Shown here: positions 18,843 to 25,324 of the stretch, one piece after another
Numbering within the stretch: the first letter of the stretch is position 1
How the letters are laid out: the number at the start of each line of letters is the position of its first letter
NCBI GenBank assembly: GCA_927911745.1
Contig: CAKMQF010000084.1
Span: 1 to 25,324, forward strand
Length of the DNA: 25,324 bases
Reading direction: 5' to 3'
Source: an uncultured Gemella sp.
GTDB lineage: Bacteria > Bacillota > Bacilli > Staphylococcales > Gemellaceae
Made by a program: the position numbers and the translations under genes
Notes under the pieces: generated by a model
The model's database searches: none
Told to the model about the DNA's origin: nothing
Seen by the model: only the letters and a program-made list of their open reading frames with translations

Positions 18843-18848
18843 ATTATA
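18843..18848 (-). promoter_or_regulatory. -10 element for the surface-protein gene
   Basis: A perfect TATAAT on the minus strand lies 26 bases before the ATG at 18817, leaving a very short leader with AGGAGGAG. No good -35 at the usual distance is visible. Confidence 0.45.
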
Positions 18849-18958
18849 CCATATTCTATAATAACAATTATATAAAATATCGTTAAAATAAAACTAAATA
18901 TTATCACATAACTTTAAAATATATTCTATTGATATATAGATTCAAATACCATAAAATT

Positions 18959-18985
18959 GACCTATAAGTGTATCACTTATAGGTC
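18959..18985 (-). terminator. Perfect hairpin after the acidic-protein gene, probable terminator
   Basis: The 12-base perfect stem GACCTATAAGTG / CACTTATAGGTC (18959-18970 with 18974-18985) has a three-base loop. On the minus strand it is followed by AATTTTAT, a modest U-tract. It lies 20 bases after the stop of the 98-residue gene, so it likely isolates that gene from the surface-protein gene. Confidence 0.7.
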
Positions 18986-19005
18986 TATGTTTTATTAATG
19001 TTATT

Positions 19006-19302
19006 TTAAGCTTCACTTATGTTTTCTAACATTATTTGATCATTAGATATACTAACTTCATCATATTCGTAATCATCCGCAAAATCGTACGAATACTCCT
19101 TATATAGGAACATTTCATTAGAGTAATCTAAAAACTCCTCTTCTGGAGTAGAAAACTCTACTTCATTATAACTTTCATCAGCGTAATCTGATAAAATTTC
19201 ATCTTCATAGTCTATTTCAGTATTGAAGTCCTGGGAATATTCATCATCTTGCCCGTACCTGGGATCCGGTGACTCCAAACTAGATAAGTTCATTGTATAC
19301 AT
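19006..19302 (-). CDS. Small, extremely acidic Tyr-rich protein of unknown function
   Basis: A 98-residue protein that I do not recognise. The start is ATG 19302, preceded by AAGGAGA. A longer frame from 19347 would begin upstream of the predicted transcript start and is unlikely. By my count 31 of 98 residues are Asp or Glu and 12 are Tyr, with a single Arg, a single Lys and no Cys, so the net charge is near -29. There is no signal peptide, membrane segment or obvious fold; it looks disordered. Patches such as YEDEILSDYADESYNE and FADDYEYDE recur in loose form. It has its own consensus promoter and hairpin terminator, which argues that it is a real, separately expressed gene. A nucleic-acid mimic or metal-binding role is only speculation. 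Confidence 0.7.
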   Translation of the reverse strand: MYTMNLSSLESPDPRYGQDDEYSQDFNTEIDYEDEILSDYADESYNEVEFSTPEEEFLDYSNEMFLYKEYSYDFADDYEYDEVSISNDQIMLENISEA

Positions 19303-19338
19303 AAAAATCTCCTTAAATATCTTTTTTTTATTATCATA

Positions 19339-19367
19339 ATTATACATAATAGTTTAACTTTTTTCAA
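19339..19367 (-). promoter_or_regulatory. Near-consensus sigma-A promoter for the acidic-protein gene
   Basis: On the minus strand TTGAAA (19362-19367) and a perfect TATAAT (19339-19344) are separated by exactly 17 bases. The predicted transcript start near 19332 leaves a 30-base leader with AAGGAGA. The promoter starts just after the cinA stop codon. Confidence 0.8.
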
Positions 19368-19374
19368 GCAAAAA

Positions 19375-20642
19375 CTATAGTTTTTCAAAATATTTTTTTC
19401 TAACCTCATCAAGTGCTTCTACGCTTGCTCTAAAGCGGATTAACTCCCTATCTCCAACGAATAAACACTCTTTTACAGAAAGATCTCCTTGGGCATATAC
19501 AGCTATATAAACTAATCCAACTGGCTTCCCACTTTCATCACTATTTGGTCCAGCTATTCCAGTTGTAGCAATAGCAAAATCACTATTTAGTCTCTTCGCT
19601 ACTCCTAGGGCCATCTCTCGGGCAACCTCTTCACTAACCGCACCGAATTTTTCTAAAGTTTCTTCTTTTACTCCTAATGTAGTAATCTTAGATTTATTTG
19701 AATAACATACAACTCCTTCTAATAATGAATTTGAAATTCCACTTTTTTCTACTAGCATTTCTGCTATTTTTCCACCAGTAAGAGATTCTGCTATAGAAAT
19801 TGTGTAATTATTTTCAATAAGAAGATTAGCTACTGCACTATTCAATTCCGTTTGTGAACTAGATACATCTTCATCTCCAACTAAATAAATATATTCCCCT
19901 ACGCCTTCTCTACTCTCTATTTCTTCCAGTTGACGATTTATCCTGTCCTCACATTCATGTTTATCTTCAGCACTCGCAGTAATTCTTAATAGCACCTCAC
20001 CCGTTTTCGCATATAATGCTAAAGTAGGATTAGTCTGTCTATCCATTATATCTTTGATTTTTGTTTCTAAAAGTGATTCACCAATACCATAGAATCTTAC
20101 ATATTTTGAAATAAATTGTTTCTTACTGTATTTTTCTAAATAAGGTTTAACACTTTTCTCAAACATATCTCGCATTTCTCTTGGAGGACCAGGCATTAAG
20201 ATAATACGTTTATTATTTTTCTTCAATTATTATTCCTGGAGCTGTACCACAAAAATTCTCTAATACTATAGCTCCCTCAGGAATCATAGCTTGTTTTTTA
20301 TTATTTTCTGTAATTACATTTCTACCAGCTCTTGTCAATCTCTCAATAATTTTCACCCAAGAATATTCATGAAAATAAAAATCCCTTCCAAAAAATTCTG
20401 CTGCGCATTCTTTAGTTATATCATCATCAGTAGGTCCCAAGCCACCAGTGATTATAACCGTATCATTTCTGAAATGCAATATCTAAAGTTTTAAGTAATC
20501 TTTCTCGATTATCTCCTACTGTAGTTTGCCTAAAGACTGCTAATCCAAGTGCTGCCAGTTCTTTTGATAAATATGCTGTATTAGTATTTACTATATCACC
20601 TAATAATAATTCTGTTCCAACAGAAACTATTTCAACTCTCAT
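19375..20642 (-). CDS. cinA: CinA family protein (competence/damage-inducible; nicotinamide-nucleotide amidase domain), frameshifted twice in this sequence
   Basis: Restored length is 421 residues, close to Bacillus CinA. The start is ATG 20642 ([19 protein letters not shown]) with GAGGT upstream. The N-terminal MoaB-like domain shows GTELLLG and [14 protein letters not shown]. The middle shows LMPGPPREM. The C-terminal PncC-type amidase domain shows [20 protein letters not shown] and [18 protein letters not shown]. Breaks: one extra base around 20470-20474 (the corrected reading joins LDIAF to [10 protein letters not shown]), and one extra base in the T5 run at 20216-20220 (GIIIEE to [12 protein letters not shown]). 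Many Bacilli have cinA next to recA; here it is not, and a separate promoter for the acidic gene follows. Two independent errors in an otherwise fully conserved gene point to sequence quality. Confidence 0.92.
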
Positions 20643-20741
20643 AAATAAACCTCACAAAATTTACTAATTTTCTTCTTAATTCTATTCTACATCATAACAG
20701 CCGAAAAATAAATAATCTAGTCCTAAAGTACTTTCATTAAA

Positions 20742-20783
20742 AATAAGAAAGCTCAATGAACTTATTCATTGAACTTTCTTATT
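20742..20783 (-). terminator. Terminator of the pgdA-like gene
   Basis: A 19-base stem AATAAGAAAGCTCAATGAA / TTCATTGAACTTTCTTATT (20742-20760 with 20765-20783) has a four-base loop. Its one mismatch becomes G-U on the minus strand. A TTTTTA tract follows on that strand. It lies right after the gene's stop codon. Confidence 0.9.
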
Positions 20784-20786
20784 ATC

Positions 20787-22162
20787 CTATTCTCTATTTG
20801 TATATTTTTGATGAAGTTCTAACTGATCTCCCATAAGTTCTTCAACTGTTACTAATTCAAATCCTTGTTCTGTTAAGTATTGAAGTACTGTAGGTAAAGC
20901 ATCAATCGATGTTTGATGTATATCATGCATTAATATTATTGAGCCTGGTTGAGTTTTTTGAACTTCCTTCATTATTGAAGCAGTATTGCGATTCTTCCAA
21001 TCAAGTGTGTCTATGTCCCATAATATAAATGACTGATCAACAGCTGCTTGAATAGCAGAATTGATTCCACCATACGGTGGTCTCATTATATGTACATCTT
21101 GACCACTTGCCTTTTTCAAAGCTTCAGTAGTATCATTTATCTGACTTTTAGCTTGCTCTAAACTAATCTTAGTTAATAATGGATGACTCCATGAATGGTT
21201 TCCAATTTGATGACCTTCTGCAACAACTTGCTTAATAATATTTTCATTTCCAGCAACAGCACGTCCTACCATGAAGAATGTAGCTTTTGCATTATATTTT
21301 TTCAATAATTCCAAAGCAACTGGTGTGGTATTAGGATTTGGACCATCATCAAATGTTAAAGCTACAGCTTTTCTACTTCTCTTCTTAATATACTCATTAT
21401 ATTTTTCTAAATCCTCACCCTTAAGATATGTTTCATCAATATATTTAAATAAATCATTAACTGGTATTTCTACTGAATTAATCTCTTCTTTATTTGGCTC
21501 TACATTAATATTGAACTTAGAGTCATTATAGTTAAATTTCCATGTAGCCATGTCTTGATCTCGAAGATTTATAATATTTTGATTTATTACTTCTTCAGAT
21601 ATCCCTTTTACAGCTAGTTGTTGTTTTATTTTAGATAAAAATTTCTGTTTTGCAATATCTGGTGAACTAAATAAACTAGATAATGTAAATTCTTTATTAT
21701 CTTTAGCTAAATAAATACTTGAGATTATTGATTCACTAGCAGATTCAACTTTTCTTGATTCTACTTTATGTGAGATTTTCTTTACATTCAATTCATTTAC
21801 ATTAGCAAAATTCGATTCTTTTTCTTCTACTCCGTAAAATACTACTTCTTTAATATCCTTATCGAAGTTTAAACTCCCTTCCACTAATCCTTTTGTAACA
21901 TCATTTAAACGTTCCTTAATCTCACTAGATTGTTCAGTGTTTAAGTTTGGTGAATAAACTTTAACATATTTATCTCCTAACCAGCCCGCTTTAACACTAC
22001 TGTTTTTAGCTAACTCAGATTTATCTCCATCTTCAACTACTTTTTTCACCTCAGATTGAAAATTATATTCTTGCCATTTTTGATATGCTGTATCTCCAAA
22101 AATAATAAAAACGTGCATACTATCATACATAACACGGCTAGTATAATACCTAATTTCTTCAT
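20787..22162 (-). CDS. pgdA: PgdA-like peptidoglycan N-acetylglucosamine deacetylase, 5' end frameshifted in this sequence
   Basis: A membrane-anchored polysaccharide deacetylase (NodB fold). It would remove acetyl groups from peptidoglycan GlcNAc and so raise lysozyme resistance. Motifs are ALTFDDGPNP (metal-binding Asp), GNHSWSHP (His pair), RPPYGG, DIDTLDWKNR and ILMHDIH, all in the last 200 residues. An upstream DUF3298/PdaC-like region precedes them, as in pneumococcal PgdA. The true start is ATG 22162, eight bases after AAGGAGGG. It reads MKKLGIILAVLCMIVCTFLLF, a signal anchor. The A5 run at 22098-22102 is one base short and shifts the frame; adding one base joins LLF to FGDTAYQKWQEYNF. 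This gives 458 residues. The longer uncorrected frame from 22220 lacks both ribosome site and signal. The gene is monocistronic. Confidence 0.9.
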
Positions 22163-22225
22163 TATTTGTTCCCTCCTTAGTATCTTTTTTCAATTTATCT
22201 TTTGAGTCAATCCCATCCATTAATT

Positions 22226-22231
22226 ATTATA
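22226..22231 (-). promoter_or_regulatory. -10 element for the pgdA-like gene
   Basis: A perfect TATAAT on the minus strand lies about 64 bases upstream of ATG 22162. No convincing -35 is visible at the right spacing. Confidence 0.4.
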
Positions 22232-22295
22232 CCTTAAACAATTAAATTTCTCTAGCAAAATTTAAACAAAAGTATACAACTATTTTTCTATAGAT

Positions 22296-22328
22296 AAAAA
22301 GATATTAGCAATAATGCTAATACCTTTT
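22296..22328 (-). terminator. Terminator of the helicase gene
   Basis: The stem GATATTAGCA / TGCTAATACC (22301-22310 with 22315-22324) has an ATAA loop. On the minus strand it forms one wobble pair and is followed by TTTTT. It lies just after the helicase stop. Confidence 0.85.
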
Positions 22329-22334
22329 ATATGT

Positions 22335-23810
<1,476 letters not shown>

Positions 23811-23960
23811 TTATTCAATTTTATATACTGTCTTATTTATATAACCTGTTAATTATAGCATGAAAATTGAAAATAATAAAGAAATAAGGGTAAACTACAT
23901 AGAAAATCATATTACTTTACTTCAATTTATACATCTATTTCTTATATTTAAAATAAAATA

Positions 23961-24000
23961 ATAGCATAGTAGTTATTTAACCACTACGCTATCATTTTTT
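23961..24000 (-). terminator. Terminator of the serine hydrolase gene
   Basis: The inverted repeat ATAGCATAGTAGTTA / TAACCACTACGCTAT (23961-23975 with 23978-23992) forms a full stem with two wobbles in the minus-strand RNA. There it is followed by ATTTTATTTT. The remaining gap 23796-24036 has no gene; it holds the helicase leader and AT-rich sequence. Confidence 0.8.
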
Positions 24001-24036
24001 CATATATTAACAATTGATTTTCACATCACATGTTTT

Positions 24037-24988
24037 TTACATATTATTATTTGTGATTTCATCAATTTTCTTAGCTATATTTTTTATACTTTGTCCCGAT
24101 TTACTTAGGTTATTAGTATATATTAATAACATATAATCCTTATCACCAAAAACTATTGCCGTATCATGATAGTTTGCATCTATCGCACCATACTTACTTG
24201 CTACTTTTTTATTTGGTATTCCGTCTTTAATCCATTCTCCGTCTTCAGAATCCTCAAGGTATTTTATTAATTCAGGATATTTATCGCGTTCTTTATATAA
24301 CTTCGTCCAAACTAACTCCATCATAGCCGGAGTAATTTTATTATTTTGAGCTTCTTCTTGTGGTAATTTCACTCCAAGTCCAGCTAGATATTTCACTACC
24401 ACATCAGCTGCCGTTGCGCTATTACCCATCAACATATTTGTAGCAGTATTATCAGAATATTGAATCATATTTTGTAGTACATACTCTAATTTATAACTAT
24501 CTTTCTTTTGACTATTAGTTATTTGCCCATTACCTTCTTCAAAGAATTTTTCATTATAAGCTATATCAGCATCTTTAGATATCTCACCATTTCTAATACG
24601 ATCATATATCTTCATCGCATATATTACTTTTATCGTACTAGCTGCTGTAAAGTAATGCTTATCCTCCTGAGCATAACGATATCCTGTAGAAAAGTTTTTA
24701 TAGACAATACCAATTTCATTATTACCTTTATACTGTTCTATTAGATTCTCCATAGCTTCATTCAATTCTATTTCACTAAGCTTTTTTATTCTCAACCACT
24801 GGTTCTTCTTGTTTATTTTCTTCTTTCTGAGCTTCTTGTTGTGCAATTTCCTGCTGTTTAATAGCATCTTTTCTAGCCTTAATATGTGCACCTGCTGAAA
24901 ATACACCGTAAATAATTAAAATCACCGCTGTTGATTCAATTATAAACTTTAAAATTCGCTTCCAAGTTCTCTTCACTACCTTACTCAC
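24037..24988 (-). CDS. Membrane-anchored class A beta-lactamase-fold serine hydrolase, frameshifted in this sequence
   Basis: A 316-residue protein after correction. The N terminus is basic, followed by one membrane helix (about residues 14-32) and a Gln/Glu/Lys-rich linker. An extracellular domain follows with the penicillin-interacting motifs: SxxK in AASTIKVIYA, SDN in QYSDNTATNML and a KYG triad in VASKYGAID. The break is a T6 run at 24782-24787 with one base too many; removal joins VVENKK to LSEIELNEAMENL. The start is uncertain: GTG 24988 and GTG 24976 are both possible and the AAAGGA site fits neither perfectly. Such proteins can be beta-lactamases, D,D-peptidases or cell-wall hydrolases. 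A membrane anchor and the KYG triad in place of KTG argue against a typical secreted beta-lactamase. Confidence 0.83.
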
Positions 24989-25155
24989 ATCCTTTATCTA
25001 TAATATTCTTATACTAGTTTACTACATAACAACTGTTTTAACAATAATTTCACGAAAATATTCTTAAAAATAAAATTTACATTTCGATTTTAAAATTATC
25101 TACTTTAAAATCCTAGCACTATCTGTGCTCTTGTTAAAGATTTAATTCAATTGTT

Positions 25156-25187
25156 AAAAGAGTAATCCAAAGTTTTTTGAATTACCC
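25156..25187 (-). terminator. Terminator of the right-edge GNAT gene
   Basis: On the minus strand GGGTAATTC (25179-25187) pairs with GGATTACTC (25160-25168), with two wobbles, and TTTT follows. It lies 10 bases after the stop codon. The gap 24989-25155 otherwise shows no gene. Confidence 0.75.
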
Positions 25188-25197
25188 TTCTATAACT

Positions 25198-25324
25198 TTA
25201 CATATTGGTTTTCAAATAAAAATCTTGTTCAGATATTTTTGAAAAACCCATATTTTCATACATATATTTTGGAGTATCATTTGCATCAACTACCAAAATA
25301 ACATTTTCTTTTCGTTCATTATTT
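25198..25324 (-). CDS. GNAT-type acetyltransferase, C-terminal part only (cut by window edge)
   Basis: An open frame enters from the right edge and stops with TAA at 25198-25200; about 41 residues are visible. VILVVDANDTPKYMYENMGF matches the end of GNAT domains, where a strand with Asn/Asp is followed by the (Y/L)Y-x-x-(M/L)GF element near the acetyl-CoA. No start is visible and the substrate is unknown. The partial gene is followed by a hairpin terminator. Confidence 0.75.
   Translation of the reverse strand, partial: NNERKENVILVVDANDTPKYMYENMGFSKISEQDFYLKTNM

Noticed and set aside
18818..18907. N-terminal extension of the surface protein to 18907
   Set aside because: It would cover the -10 element and lacks a ribosome site; ATG 18817 has AGGAGGAG.
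19375..19390. Palindrome AAAAACTATAGTTTTT around the cinA stop codon as a terminator
   Set aside because: It has no loop and only A/T pairs at the ends, so a stable hairpin is unlikely; it may be chance in AT-rich DNA.

Overview
The window is very AT-rich DNA from a low-GC Gram-positive bacterium (Firmicutes, class Bacilli). Strong AAGGAGG-type ribosome binding sites, a TPP riboswitch, the gene order cysS - mrnC - rlmB - GNAT - rae1(yacP), a FemAB-type cell-wall aminoacyltransferase, a PgdA-like peptidoglycan deacetylase and a CshA-like helicase all fit. Gemella or a close relative is my best guess, from overall gene style only; I could not search a database. Apart from a few intergenic stretches the window is densely coding. 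I see no rRNA, tRNA, insertion sequence, phage gene or CRISPR array.

Layout: 1-2970 (+) is a thiamin-precursor uptake operon. A promoter and TPP riboswitch control a thiamine-binding MTH1187-family protein, a permease (ThiX), a lipoprotein substrate receptor (ThiY) and an ATPase (ThiZ). 3012-5240 (-) holds a CLC-type chloride/fluoride transporter and a YitT-family membrane protein. 5413-6066 (+) is phosphatidylserine synthase, convergent with an alpha/beta hydrolase (6003-6768, -). 6903-8153 (+) is a FemAB-type peptidoglycan cross-bridge enzyme, convergent with clpP (8195-8841, -). A second YitT protein follows (9008-9886, -). 10135-13726 (+) is a translation/RNA operon: cysteinyl-tRNA synthetase, Mini-III RNase, RlmB methyltransferase, a GNAT enzyme and the Rae1 ribosome-associated RNase. 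13782-15998 (-) holds a lipoprotein and glutathione reductase, the latter divergent from a thioredoxin-like gene (16275-16602, +). 16648-24988 is all minus strand: a secreted repeat-type surface protein, a very acidic small protein of unknown function, cinA, a pgdA-like deacetylase, a cshA-like DEAD-box helicase and a membrane-anchored class A beta-lactamase-fold serine hydrolase. The right edge cuts the 3' end of another GNAT gene.

The most striking property is that ten or eleven genes are broken by single-base frameshifts (13 clear, 1 probable). They include housekeeping genes such as clpP, rlmB and cinA. Every one can be placed in an A/T homopolymer, and removing or adding one base restores a complete protein with all its family motifs. 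This pattern is best explained by homopolymer-length sequencing errors, not gene decay. I therefore annotate these as whole genes and state where each break lies. Other points worth attention are the acidic Tyr/Asp/Glu-rich protein with its own consensus promoter, a lysine-rich C-terminal tail on ClpP, and an alternative-pairing hairpin in the cysS leader in place of a T-box.
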